NCBI GenBank assembly: GCA_964242735.1
Contig: CAXTAK010000017.1
Location: forward strand, 1-64,000
Length of the DNA stretch: 64,000 bases
Origin: CADCUY01 sp964242735
GTDB lineage: Bacteria; Actinomycetota; Actinomycetes; Actinomycetales; Quadrisphaeraceae
Reading direction: 5' to 3'
Shown: piece by piece, positions 34,058 through 42,087 of the stretch
Layout of the letters: each line of letters starts with the position of its first letter
How positions within the stretch are numbered: position 1 is the first letter of the stretch
Notes under the pieces: model-generated
The model's database searches: none
The model's input: the letters and a program-made list of their open reading frames with translations, nothing else
Told to the model about the DNA's origin: nothing
Program-made: the position numbers and the translations under genes

Positions 34058-35098
34058 TCAGGAGCTCGCCGGCTCGGTCAGCACCAGGTCGCGCTCGACG
34101 GGCCCGATGCGCACCTCGGCGGGTGCGTCGGCGAGGGTGAACAGGGTGCCGGCGCTGCCCACCGCGGCCGCGCCCCAGCGGACCGCCGCGCGCAGCCGGT
34201 CGCGGCTGTCACCGGTGGCGGACAGGTACCCGGCCAGGAGGGCGTCACCGGCGCCGACGGTGCTCAGCACCCGGGACGCGCGGGCGGTGGCGTGCAGCGC
34301 GCGGTCCCCGCCGCCGGCGGCCCCCTCGAGCAGCACCGCGCCGTCTGCGCCGAGGCTGACCAGCACCGCACCCGCGCCCGCGCCGCGCAGGGCGCGGGCG
34401 GCGTCCACGCAGTCGCCCAGGGTGCGCAGCCCCATCCCGGTGACCCCGGCGAGCTCCTCGGCGTTGGGCTTGACCAGATCAGGTCGCGCGGGCAGCGACG
34501 CGGCCAGGGCCGCCCCGGAGGCGTCGACGACCACGGGGAGCCCCCGGTCGTGGCCCAGGCGCACGACCTGGGCGTGGAGGTCGCCGGGGGCTCCGGGGGG
34601 CAGGCTCCCGCAGGTGGCGAGCCACGGGGCGCCGGCGCTGCCCGCGCCGGTGGTGCTCCCGGTGGTGCCCGTGCCGGTGGCGCCGGGATCGCCGCTGGTG
34701 TCGCCGTCCACGGCGTCAGTGGTGGCGGTGAGCAGCGCCGCCACCTCGGACGCCACCAGGGCCGGGCCGGGCTCGTTCACCTTGGTGACCGTGCCGTCCG
34801 GTTCGACGAGGCTGGTGTTGGTGCGCACGTCACCGGCCACCGGCACCACCCGCAGGTGCAGGCGCCCGCCCGCCGCCTCCCCGGCGAGCAGCTCGACGAG
34901 CAGCGCCCCGGTGGGCCCTCCCACCGGCAGCACCGCGACCGCGTCGTGCCCCTGGCGCGCCAGGGCCAGGGCCACGTTCAGGCCCTTGCCGCTGGGCTCG
35001 ACGGAGCGGGGGACCGCGCGCAGGACGCCACCGCGGACCAGGGCCGGCACGGTCGCGGTGCGGTCCAGGCTCGGGTTGGGCGTGAGGGTGACGATCAC
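34058..35098 (-). CDS. PfkB-family sugar kinase (1-phosphofructokinase-like)
   Basis: This is a 346-residue ribokinase-fold kinase. The start VIVTLTPNPSLDRTA and the EPSGKGLNVALAL segment are the signature of 1-phosphofructokinase/tagatose-6-phosphate kinases. KPNAEELAG and STVGAGDALLAGYL supply the catalytic Asp and anion hole. A Gly/Thr-rich insert (about 125-150) looks like low-complexity expansion. It would make fructose 1,6-bisphosphate from fructose 1-phosphate, or the tagatose equivalent, for the aldolase next door. Its GTG overlaps the FGGY kinase stop, so the two kinases are co-translated. Confidence 0.85.
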   Translation of the reverse strand: MIVTLTPNPSLDRTATVPALVRGGVLRAVPRSVEPSGKGLNVALALARQGHDAVAVLPVGGPTGALLVELLAGEAAGGRLHLRVVPVAGDVRTNTSLVEPDGTVTKVNEPGPALVASEVAALLTATTDAVDGDTSGDPGATGTGTTGSTTGAGSAGAPWLATCGSLPPGAPGDLHAQVVRLGHDRGLPVVVDASGAALAASLPARPDLVKPNAEELAGVTGMGLRTLGDCVDAARALRGAGAGAVLVSLGADGAVLLEGAAGGGDRALHATARASRVLSTVGAGDALLAGYLSATGDSRDRLRAAVRWGAAAVGSAGTLFTLADAPAEVRIGPVERDLVLTEPASS

Positions 35099-36513
35099 CG
35101 CGGCGCCTCCGCGCCGGGGGCGCCGACCGGTCCTGCGCCGGGGGAGCCGGGCTCGGTGGGTGCGCCGGGCTCGGTGGGTGCGCCCGCCCACCCGGCGTCG
35201 GGGTCGAGCAGCCCGGCGGCGCGCCCGGCGAGCAGCGCCGCGCCCCGCGCACCAGCCTCGTGGTGCTCGCTGAGCACCAGGCGCGCAGCCCCGACGTGCT
35301 GGCCGCCGAGCAGGCGCCGCTTGGCGGCCAGCACGTCGGGGTCGCGGGCCCAGCCACCCGTGACGACCAGCTCGGTGTGCGCCCCGGCCGCCTCGTCCAT
35401 CACCGCCAGCAGCGAGGCCGCCTCGGCGGTGGCCGCCTCCACGGCGGACAGCCAGCGGTCGCGTCCCCCTGCGGCGCCCGGCCCCGCGGCGTCTCGGGCG
35501 GCCTGCAGGGCGAGCCCGCCCTCGGTGGCGCCGAGCAGGCACCACGCCCGGGGCACCACGTGCCAGCCCACGGTGATGCCGGCGCGGGTCAGGGCGAGCA
35601 CCGCGTCGTCGCCCAGGTGCGGTGCCGCGGTGCGCACCAGGGCCTCGGCGGTGCCGCTGGAATCCAGCACCGACCCGTGCCCGGCGGCCGCGGCGCCCAG
35701 CGCGGCCGCCTGGTGGTCGTGGCCCGCGGTGGTCAGGACCGCCCCGGCGAGCCGCTCGAGACCGCTCCCCCCATCGCTGCGCGCAGGGCCCGCCGTCCCG
35801 CAGGGGGTGCCGCTGTCGACCAGCGGGGGCAGCAGCGAGGCGTCGAGGCCGGAGAAGCCCAGCCCCCGGTCCCACCAGGTGCGCGTGGGCAGGTGCAGCC
35901 ACCCGGTCCGCGAGGCCAGGGAGGCGTCGGAGACCTCCTCGCCGCCGAGCACCCGCACCGCCCACTCGCCCACCCCCAGGCGGCGCACCGCCGCCCCGGC
36001 GCCCCCCGGGTCGTGGCGCACGGCGTGGCGGTGCTTGGTCAGGCTCCACTGCCGGCGCAGCGGCAGCCCCGCGGCCAGGGCCAGGGCGTCGGCGCCGACC
36101 TCCTCGGCGAGCTCGGCCACCTCGAGCAGGTCGCGGTCGTCGTACCAGGCCACCACGGGCGCCACCGGCTGACCGCCGGCGCCGATCAGCACCCCGCACT
36201 CGCCCATCCCGGTGACCCCCAGGGCGGCGACCTCACCGGGCGGGGTGTCCGCCAGCGCGGCACCCAGCGCGCCGGTCACCGCAGCGGTGAGGTCCCGCGC
36301 GTCCATCTCGGCGCCCGCGGCAGTGCCCGCAGCGGCACCGGCGGGCGATCCGCTCGCTGGTGCGACGTCCGGGGCCACCGAGCTCCAGCGCATCGGCGCC
36401 CGCCCAGCCGCCACCTGCGCGCCGTCCAGGGTGAGCACCACGGCCTTCGCCGAGGTGGTGCCCACGTCGAGCCCCACCACGAACGGCCCGCTGGTCCCCC
36501 TCGACGCCGCCAC
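35095..36513 (-). CDS. FGGY-family carbohydrate kinase (xylulokinase-like)
   Basis: This is a 472-residue sugar kinase with the actin-like fold. The N-terminal phosphate loop reads GLDVGTTSAKAVVL. The central Asp/His region is TTAGHDHQAAALG, and the C-terminal adenosine site is VVTGGWARDPDVLAAKRRLLGG. It is shorter than typical xylulokinase (about 490-500), and the second half has the pattern of ketose/polyol kinases. Repeats APTEPG sit at the end. It probably phosphorylates the ketose made by the dehydrogenases. It is divergent from the aldolase with only 20 bases between starts. Confidence 0.8.
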   Translation of the reverse strand: MAASRGTSGPFVVGLDVGTTSAKAVVLTLDGAQVAAGRAPMRWSSVAPDVAPASGSPAGAAAGTAAGAEMDARDLTAAVTGALGAALADTPPGEVAALGVTGMGECGVLIGAGGQPVAPVVAWYDDRDLLEVAELAEEVGADALALAAGLPLRRQWSLTKHRHAVRHDPGGAGAAVRRLGVGEWAVRVLGGEEVSDASLASRTGWLHLPTRTWWDRGLGFSGLDASLLPPLVDSGTPCGTAGPARSDGGSGLERLAGAVLTTAGHDHQAAALGAAAAGHGSVLDSSGTAEALVRTAAPHLGDDAVLALTRAGITVGWHVVPRAWCLLGATEGGLALQAARDAAGPGAAGGRDRWLSAVEAATAEAASLLAVMDEAAGAHTELVVTGGWARDPDVLAAKRRLLGGQHVGAARLVLSEHHEAGARGAALLAGRAAGLLDPDAGWAGAPTEPGAPTEPGSPGAGPVGAPGAEAPR

Positions 36514-36533
36514 CGGCTCAGTATCGTGGCGGT

Positions 36534-37382
36534 GTGCCGCTCGTCCACGCCCGCTCCCTGCTCGCCGCGGCGGCCGGACGCCGCGCCGGGCTGGCCGCCT
36601 TCAACGTCGTCGGCCTGGAGCAGGTGCAGGGCGTCGTCACCGGCGCGGAGCGCTCGGGGCGCCCGGTGGTCCTCGCGCTCAGCGAGAACGCCGTCCGCCA
36701 CCTCGGCGGTGACCCGGCGCCCCTGGCGGCGGCCGCGGTGGCACTCGTCGAGCGCTCCAGCGCCCGGGTGGCCCTGCACCTGGACCACGTGCAGGACGAG
36801 CAGCTGCTGCGCCGCACCGCCGACATCGGCTTCAGCTCCGTGATGGTCGACGCCTCGCGCCTGCCCTACGAGCAGAACCTGCAGGCCACCGCCGCCGCGG
36901 TGGCCTGGGCCCGCGAGCACGACCTGGTGGTCGAGGCGGAGCTGGGGGAGGTGGGCGGCAAGCCCGGGCAGCCCCCGCGGGACGCGCACGCACCCGGGGC
37001 CCGCACCGACCCCGGCGAGGCCGCGGCGTTCGTGGCGGCCACCGGGGTCGACGCCCTGGCCGTCGCCGTGGGCAGCTCCCACGCCATGACCACGCGCACC
37101 GCCGAGCTCGACCTGGCCCTGGTCGCCGCGCTCGCCGGCGCCGTGCCCGTGCCCCTGGTGCTGCACGGCTCCTCCGGGGTGCCCGACTCGATCCTGGTCG
37201 CCGCGGTCGCCGCGGGGGTGGTGAAGGTCAACGTCGGGACCCTGCTGGGCATCGCCTTCACCGCAGCGGTGCGCCGGGTGCTGGACGACGCCGACGTCGT
37301 CGATCCCCGCCGGTACCTCGCGCCGGCCCGCGAGGCGGTCGCCGCGCAGGTCCGGAGCACCTCAGCGCTCCTCGACCCGTAG
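36534..37382 (+). CDS. Class II fructose/tagatose-bisphosphate aldolase-like
   Basis: This is a 282-residue zinc aldolase of the FbaA/GatY/KbaY type. Landmarks are AGLAAFNVVGLEQVQGV at the front, LHLDHVQDEQ with the zinc histidine and catalytic Asp, VEAELGEVGGKPG, AVGSSHAM and LHGSSGVPD. VNVGTLLGIAFTAAVR near the end binds phosphate. GSSHAM replaces the more usual GTAHG, a sign of a divergent substrate. It would cleave a ketose bisphosphate to triose phosphates. The GTG at 36534 is 20 bases from the divergent kinase start, so promoters must lie inside the opposing genes. Confidence 0.82.
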   Translation: MPLVHARSLLAAAAGRRAGLAAFNVVGLEQVQGVVTGAERSGRPVVLALSENAVRHLGGDPAPLAAAAVALVERSSARVALHLDHVQDEQLLRRTADIGFSSVMVDASRLPYEQNLQATAAAVAWAREHDLVVEAELGEVGGKPGQPPRDAHAPGARTDPGEAAAFVAATGVDALAVAVGSSHAMTTRTAELDLALVAALAGAVPVPLVLHGSSGVPDSILVAAVAAGVVKVNVGTLLGIAFTAAVRRVLDDADVVDPRRYLAPAREAVAAQVRSTSALLDP

Positions 37383-37392
37383 TGTCCACCCG

Positions 37393-38238
37393 GTGAGCGC
37401 ACCCGTGGTGGCCGCCTCCGAGCGGCTCCTGGTGGCCCTCGACATCGACGGGACCCTGCTCGACGGCGACCTGCGCATCTCCCCCCGGGTGATGAGCGCG
37501 GTGCGCGCTGTGGCGGCCGCGGGTCACCACGTGGTCATCTCCACGGGGCGCTCGGTGCACGGCACCCTGCCCGTGACCGCCGAGCTCGGGCTGGAGCGCG
37601 GGTACGCCGTCTGCTCCAACGGGGGCATCACCCTGCGCCTGGACCCCGACCTGCCGCAGGGCCACGAGGTCGCGCACGTGGTCACCTTCGACCCGTGGCC
37701 GGTGCTGGTGCGCCTGCGCGCGGTGCTGCCGGAGGCCGCGTACGCCGTCGAGACCGCCGCGTCGCACTTCCTCGTCGCGGGGCGCTTCCCCGAGGACGAG
37801 ATGGTCGAGTCGGCCACGCTGGTGCCCTTCGAGGCGCTGCAGCACCAGCCCGCGACGCGGGTGGTGGTGCGCAGCCTGGACCACACCCCGCAGGAGTTCG
37901 TGGAGCTGACCGCGGGCCTCGGGCTGTCCGGGGTGAACTACGCGGTGGGATGGACGGCGTGGCTGGACCTGGCGCCGGAGGGGGTGAGCAAGGCCAGCGC
38001 CCTGGAGGCCGTGCGCCGGCGGCTCGACGTCGGCGTCGAGCGCACCGTGGCCGTCGGCGACGGGCGCAACGACCTGGAGATGCTCGCGTGGGCCACCCGG
38101 TCGGTCGCGATGGGCCAGGCCCCGCCCGAGGTCCGCGAGGCAGCGACCGAGGTCACGGCCGCGGTCGGGCAGGACGGCGCGGCCGTCGTCCTGGAGAGCC
38201 TGGTCGGCGCCCGCGAGGTCGCGGAGAGCCGCCGGTGA
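37393..38238 (+). CDS. HAD-superfamily Cof-type phosphatase
   Basis: This is a 281-residue sugar-phosphate phosphatase of the Cof/YbiV (HAD IIB) type. Motif I is ALDIDGTLLDGD with the nucleophile Asp, motif II VVISTGRS, and motifs III/IV are the Lys in VSKASALE and GDGRNDLEML. A C2-type cap lies between about residues 85 and 195. It begins 10 bases after the aldolase stop and overlaps the next HAD gene (GTGA), forming an operon. Its substrate is likely a sugar phosphate of this pathway, perhaps to relieve build-up of toxic intermediates. Confidence 0.85.
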   Translation: MSAPVVAASERLLVALDIDGTLLDGDLRISPRVMSAVRAVAAAGHHVVISTGRSVHGTLPVTAELGLERGYAVCSNGGITLRLDPDLPQGHEVAHVVTFDPWPVLVRLRAVLPEAAYAVETAASHFLVAGRFPEDEMVESATLVPFEALQHQPATRVVVRSLDHTPQEFVELTAGLGLSGVNYAVGWTAWLDLAPEGVSKASALEAVRRRLDVGVERTVAVGDGRNDLEMLAWATRSVAMGQAPPEVREAATEVTAAVGQDGAAVVLESLVGAREVAESRR

Positions 38239-39098
38239 GCGCCGTCAGCACGGGCGGCACTGCGGCGCAGAGGAGTGCGCGCTGGTGCCCGCGCATGGTC
38301 GCCAGCGACCTCGACGGCACGCTGGTGCGCGCCGACGGCCGCGTGTCGGCGCGCACCGTCGACGTGATCCGCCGGTGCCGCGAGGCCGGGGTGGAGTTCG
38401 TCGCCGTCACCGGTCGCCCGCCGCGGTGGCTCGCGGGGGCCGACGGTCTGGCCGAGGCGGTCGGCAGCGGTCTCGCGGTGTGCGCCAACGGGGCGCTGGT
38501 GTGGGACCTGGCGCGCCACGAGGTGGTGGTCGCGCACCTGTTCGCCCGCGAGGACGTGATGGCCGCCGCGGCGGCGATGATCGGCGCGGTGCCGGGCGCG
38601 GTGGTCGCGGTGGAGACCCTGCAGGGCTTCCGGCGCACCCCGGAGTACGTGCCCCGCTTCGACGCCGCCGTCGTGGCACCGGTCGCGCCGCTCGCGGAGC
38701 TGCTCGCCGACGACCCGGGGGTGGTGAAGCTCCTGGTGCGCTGCGAGGGGATGGACAGCGACGACGTGGTGGCCACCGCCCGCGCCGTGCTGGGCGGCAT
38801 CGGGCTGCCCACGCACTCCGGGGCCCGGCACGGGCTCATCGAGGTCTCCGCGGCGGGGATCTCCAAGGCCGGCACCCTCGCGGAGCTGGCTGCCGACCGC
38901 GGCGTCGAGGCCGCCGACGTGGTGGCGTTCGGCGACATGCCCAACGACCTGGCGATGCTGTGCTGGGCGGGCCGGGGCTACGCCATGGCCAGCGGACACC
39001 CCGACGTCATCGCCGCCGTCCCGGGTCTGGCGCCGGCGTGCGAGGAGGACGGCGTGGCGCAGGTGCTCGAGGGTCTGCTCACCGCTCCGGCGCGCTGA
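38235..39098 (+). CDS. HAD-superfamily Cof-type phosphatase, second copy
   Basis: This is a 287-residue paralogue of the preceding HAD phosphatase. Motif I is ASDLDGTLVRADG, motif II FVAVTGRPP, the Lys is in ISKAGTLAEL and motif IV is FGDMPNDLAML. The cap domain differs strongly from that of its neighbour, so the substrates probably differ. It starts at a GTG overlapping the upstream stop and ends the operon. Its 3' end overlaps by 20 bases the tail of the convergent gene at 39079. Confidence 0.85.
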   Translation: MSAVSTGGTAAQRSARWCPRMVASDLDGTLVRADGRVSARTVDVIRRCREAGVEFVAVTGRPPRWLAGADGLAEAVGSGLAVCANGALVWDLARHEVVVAHLFAREDVMAAAAAMIGAVPGAVVAVETLQGFRRTPEYVPRFDAAVVAPVAPLAELLADDPGVVKLLVRCEGMDSDDVVATARAVLGGIGLPTHSGARHGLIEVSAAGISKAGTLAELAADRGVEAADVVAFGDMPNDLAMLCWAGRGYAMASGHPDVIAAVPGLAPACEEDGVAQVLEGLLTAPAR

Positions 39099-39609
39099 GC
39101 TCCCGGTGGACCAGGGCCACTGCCCGCTCGACGGCGTCGAGGCGCCGGACGATGACGTCCACGTCCGGCGGCGCGCCGTCGCGGTGCGCGTCGGAGGCCG
39201 CGCTGTCGCGCGCGGCGACGCGCACCATCGTCGCCGCCTCGGCTGCCTGCGCCGCCAGCGTGGATGCCCGCGACAGGCGGTGGTGGGCGTCGGCGCCGCC
39301 TCCGGGCACCTGCAGCCCGTCGCTGGGCCACTGCAGCGCCGCCGCCGCGCACCGCGCCCGCACCTCGTCGAGGTGGCCGGCGAGCCGCGCCCCCGACGCC
39401 TCCAGGCGCCCGCGCGCGTCGCCCTCGACCGGCTCGATCACCTGGTGGTAGCGGTCCACGGCCCGCCGGAACCGGTCGTGCGCGCGCCGCCACACCCCCG
39501 AGCCCAGCTCGACGTCGTCCAGCGAGCGGCCCGCGAGCACGTCGCGCAGGCGCCGGCGGCGCGGCGCGGGTGGCGCGTCGGTCACCGGGGGTGGCGCCGC
39601 TGGGGACAC
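39079..39609 (-). CDS. Conserved hypothetical protein
   Basis: This is a 176-residue, mostly alpha-helical, Arg/Ala-rich cytoplasmic protein with no known domain that I recognise. The segment LAGRSLDDVELGSGVWRRAHDRFRRAVDRY is the best conserved-looking part. It lies 13 bases downstream of the proteasome-activator gene on the same strand, so a shared transcript is likely. The GTG at 39609 is preferred; a longer frame from 39675 would overlap the neighbour. A link to the proteasome is only suggested by position. Confidence 0.55.
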   Translation of the reverse strand: MSPAAPPPVTDAPPAPRRRRLRDVLAGRSLDDVELGSGVWRRAHDRFRRAVDRYHQVIEPVEGDARGRLEASGARLAGHLDEVRARCAAAALQWPSDGLQVPGGGADAHHRLSRASTLAAQAAEAATMVRVAARDSAASDAHRDGAPPDVDVIVRRLDAVERAVALVHRELSAPER

Positions 39610-39622
39610 GCCTCGGGGCGCG

Positions 39623-40162
39623 TCACAGGTACTGGCCGGTCGCCGTCCCGCCGCCCATCGCCGTCTCCGGCCCACCGGGTGCTGCGCCGGGGGGCAACCC
39701 CCGGCGCATCTGCTGCAGCTGGGCCTGCGCGGCCATCTGCTGGGCGACCAGCGCGGTCTGGATGCCGTGGAACAGCCCCTCCAGCCACCCCACCAGCTGG
39801 GCCTGCGCGATGCGCAGCTCGGCGTCGGAGGGCACCTCGCCCTCGGTGAAGGGCAGCGCCACTCGCCGCAGCTCCGCGGCGAGCTCGGGGGAGAGGCCCT
39901 CCTCCAGCTCGGTGAGGGAGCGCTCGTGCACCTGCGCCAGGCGCGCGCGGCCCTTGTCGTCCAGGGGGGCGCTGCGCACCTCCTCGAGCAGCTGCTTGAC
40001 CATCGACCCGATCCGCATGACCTTCGCGGGCTGCTCCACGCTGCCCACCGCCGCGGCCGCGGCGGAGTCCTCCCCGCCGGACACCGCCATGGCGCCGCCC
40101 CCGACGACCACCACCGGCTGGTCGTCCCCGCCGTACCGGGCCTGCTGCGGGTGCTCGCTCAT
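39623..40162 (-). CDS. bpa: Bacterial proteasome activator (Bpa/PafE)
   Basis: This is a 179-residue protein of the Bpa/PafE family. These form dodecameric rings that open the 20S proteasome without ATP. The conserved core reads SVEQPAKVMRIGSMVKQLLEEVR, then TEGEVPSDAELRIAQAQLVGWLEGLFHGIQTAL. The C-terminus ends GQYL, the HbYX-like motif that docks into the proteasome alpha ring; mycobacterial homologues end in a similar G-x-Y-L. I start at the ATG at 40162 (MSEHPQQ), as homologues do. It implies that proteasome core genes exist elsewhere in the genome. Confidence 0.92.
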   Translation of the reverse strand: MSEHPQQARYGGDDQPVVVVGGGAMAVSGGEDSAAAAAVGSVEQPAKVMRIGSMVKQLLEEVRSAPLDDKGRARLAQVHERSLTELEEGLSPELAAELRRVALPFTEGEVPSDAELRIAQAQLVGWLEGLFHGIQTALVAQQMAAQAQLQQMRRGLPPGAAPGGPETAMGGGTATGQYL

Positions 40163-40204
40163 GCGCACATCCTCACAGCCTCTCTCGCTCACGGCCCCCC
40201 GTGC

Positions 40205-41215
40205 TCACGACTCCGCGGGCACGGCGCCCACCACCAGCAGCACCTTCCCGACCTGCGCCCCGCCCTCCAGCACCTCGTGGGCCTGCGCGGCCCGCGCCAG
40301 CGGCAGGCGCGCGTGGACGACGGGACGCACCCGGCCCTGCGCCAGCAGGGGCCACACGTGCTCGAGCGCGCTGGCGCAGATGTCGGCCTTCTCCGCGGGC
40401 GGGCGCGAGCGCAGCGTCGAGCCGACCACGGTGGCGCGGAGCGTCATCAGCGCCCCGAGGTCCAGCTCCGCGCGGCGCCCGCCCTGCACCGCCAGGACCA
40501 CCAGGCGACCGCCGGTGGCCAGCACGTCGAGGTTGCGCTGCAGGTAGGCGCCGCCGACGACGTCGAGGACCACGTCCGCCCCGCGCCCGCCGGTGGCGTC
40601 GCGGACCACCTGGACGAAGTCCTGCTCGTGGTGGTCGACCAGGACGCTGGCGCCCAGCGCCGCGCACGCCTCCAGCCGGGCGGGGCTGCCGGCGGTCACG
40701 GCCACCCGGGCGCCGACCGCGGAGGCCACCTGCACCGCCATCGTGCCGATGCCGCTGGCCCCGCCGTGCACGAGCAGCACCTCGCCCGGGCGCAGGCCGG
40801 CGGTCATGAACACCGACGACCACACCGTCGCGACCGCCTCGGGCAGGGCCGCGGCGTCGACCAGCGGCACCCCGGCGGGCACCGGCAGCACCTGCCCGGC
40901 GGGCACGGCGACGCGCTCGGCGTACCCTCCGCCGGCGAGCAGCGCGCACACCTCGTCGCCGACCTGCCACCCCAGCGCGCCCTCGCCGCCGGCCTCGCCG
41001 AGCGCGGCGACGGTGCCGGAGACCTCCAGGCCCAGGACGGCGCTGGCTCCGGGCGGTGGGGGGTAGTGGCCCTGGCGCTGCAGGAGGTCGGCGCGGTTGA
41101 CCCCGGCGGCCGCGACGTCGATCAGCACCTCACCGGGGCCCGGCACCGGGTCGGGGACGTCGGTGAGCTCCAGCACGTCTGGCCCACCGGGCTCCCGGGC
41201 GGTCACGGCGCGCAT
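40205..41215 (-). CDS. NAD(P)H quinone oxidoreductase (zinc-independent MDR)
   Basis: This is a 336-residue medium-chain reductase of the PIG3/quinone oxidoreductase type. It begins MRAVTAREPGGPDVLEL, has AAGVNRADLLQRQGHYPPPPG near the active site and no zinc ligands, and binds NADPH through LLVHGGASGIGTMAVQVA. LKVLLVVG-type C-terminal sequence (VGKVLLVVG) completes the fold. It reduces quinones or enones one or two electrons at a time. The start is the ATG at 41215; the longer frame reaches into a hairpin repeat. It seems to be transcribed singly. Confidence 0.88.
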   Translation of the reverse strand: MRAVTAREPGGPDVLELTDVPDPVPGPGEVLIDVAAAGVNRADLLQRQGHYPPPPGASAVLGLEVSGTVAALGEAGGEGALGWQVGDEVCALLAGGGYAERVAVPAGQVLPVPAGVPLVDAAALPEAVATVWSSVFMTAGLRPGEVLLVHGGASGIGTMAVQVASAVGARVAVTAGSPARLEACAALGASVLVDHHEQDFVQVVRDATGGRGADVVLDVVGGAYLQRNLDVLATGGRLVVLAVQGGRRAELDLGALMTLRATVVGSTLRSRPPAEKADICASALEHVWPLLAQGRVRPVVHARLPLARAAQAHEVLEGGAQVGKVLLVVGAVPAES

Positions 41216-41293
41216 GCGGTGAGGGTAGGTCGTGCCCTGCGGCTGGCGTGTCGTGCGGAGGCGCTGACCTCCAGGACCCGTGGAAGGCCCCCT

Positions 41294-41360
41294 GGGGACA
41301 GTTGCCCCCACAAGTGCGCGCTGAGGTGCTCCCAGGGTGCAGTTGCCCCCACAACTGCGC
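41294..41360. repeat. Paired hairpin repeat, first locus
   Basis: Two direct copies of a hairpin unit lie 42 bases apart. Copy 1 carries AGTTG-CCCCCA-CAAGTG, and copy 2 is GCAGTTG-CCCCCA-CAACTGC, a perfect 7-base stem. Both sit between the quinone reductase and MobA-like genes. The same arrangement returns at 43143, with compensating changes in the stem. Confidence 0.8.
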
Positions 41361-41407
41361 GGGCGACGCGTGGAGACGCGGTGTGAGGAGCTCGGACGGG
41401 GCCTGGA

Positions 41408-42058
41408 TCAGGTGCCGGAGGCGCGGCGGCGCGCCTGGGTGAGCTGCTCGGGGGTGTCGATGTCGTCCGCGGCGCCAGGCGCCAGGGCCACCTCGAGCGG
41501 GTCGGGCCCGAGCAGCCACCCCGCGGCACGGCCGGTGATGTCGCCCGCGTCCTCCAGGCGCGCCAGCAGCACGCTCGCCCGGTGCACCGCCTGCAGGGGT
41601 TGGCGCACCCCGGAGCCGTCCACGGCCACCACCGCGGCGGCGTCCGGCGCCCCGCGCAGCGCTGCCAGCAGCACGGGCACCGCGAGCGGTGACCACGGCG
41701 CGTCCCCGGCGCAGACAGCCACCACGTCGATACCACCCGACCCGTCGGGGTGCCGCGTCAGGTGCGCAGCGTCCCGCAGAGCGGCGACCCCGGCGGCCGC
41801 CGCAGCCGCAGGACCCCCGCCCGGGGGGTCTTCGCGGGCCACCAGCACCGCCGGGGTGCGCGGCGCGACGGCGCGCTCGGGACCGACGACCACCACCGGC
41901 ACGCCGCGCGGCACCCGGGTCAGCAGCTCGCCGAGCACCGTGGTCGCACCCAGTGGTGCGGCGAGCTTGTCGGGCACGGACGGGTCAGCACGAGCCATGC
42001 GGGTGCCCCGACCACCGGCGACGACCACGAGCGCGCACCGGGCCCACGCGGCGTCCAC
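41408..42058 (-). CDS. MobA-like nucleotidyltransferase
   Basis: This is a 216-residue GT-A type nucleotidyltransferase. The front reads VVVAGGRGTRMARADPSVPDKLAAPLG, which holds the GGxGxRM nucleotide loop and the conserved Lys. VVAVCAGDAPWSPLA supplies the metal-binding Asp. The closest known family is MobA, which adds GMP to molybdopterin, but related enzymes act on other phosphates. No molybdenum genes are adjacent. The start is the GTG at 42058. Two hairpin-repeat loci flank this gene and its neighbour PAC2. Confidence 0.75.
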   Translation of the reverse strand: MDAAWARCALVVVAGGRGTRMARADPSVPDKLAAPLGATTVLGELLTRVPRGVPVVVVGPERAVAPRTPAVLVAREDPPGGGPAAAAAAGVAALRDAAHLTRHPDGSGGIDVVAVCAGDAPWSPLAVPVLLAALRGAPDAAAVVAVDGSGVRQPLQAVHRASVLLARLEDAGDITGRAAGWLLGPDPLEVALAPGAADDIDTPEQLTQARRRASGT

Positions 42059-42087
42059 CGCCCTGGAGTCCGGCAGCGCAGACAGGG

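Noticed and set aside
34058..36199. A very long minus-strand open frame spanning the PfkB and FGGY kinase genes
   Set aside because: Its upper part is an Arg/Gly-rich shadow of the FGGY gene. Only the lower part (from 35098) is a real kinase frame.
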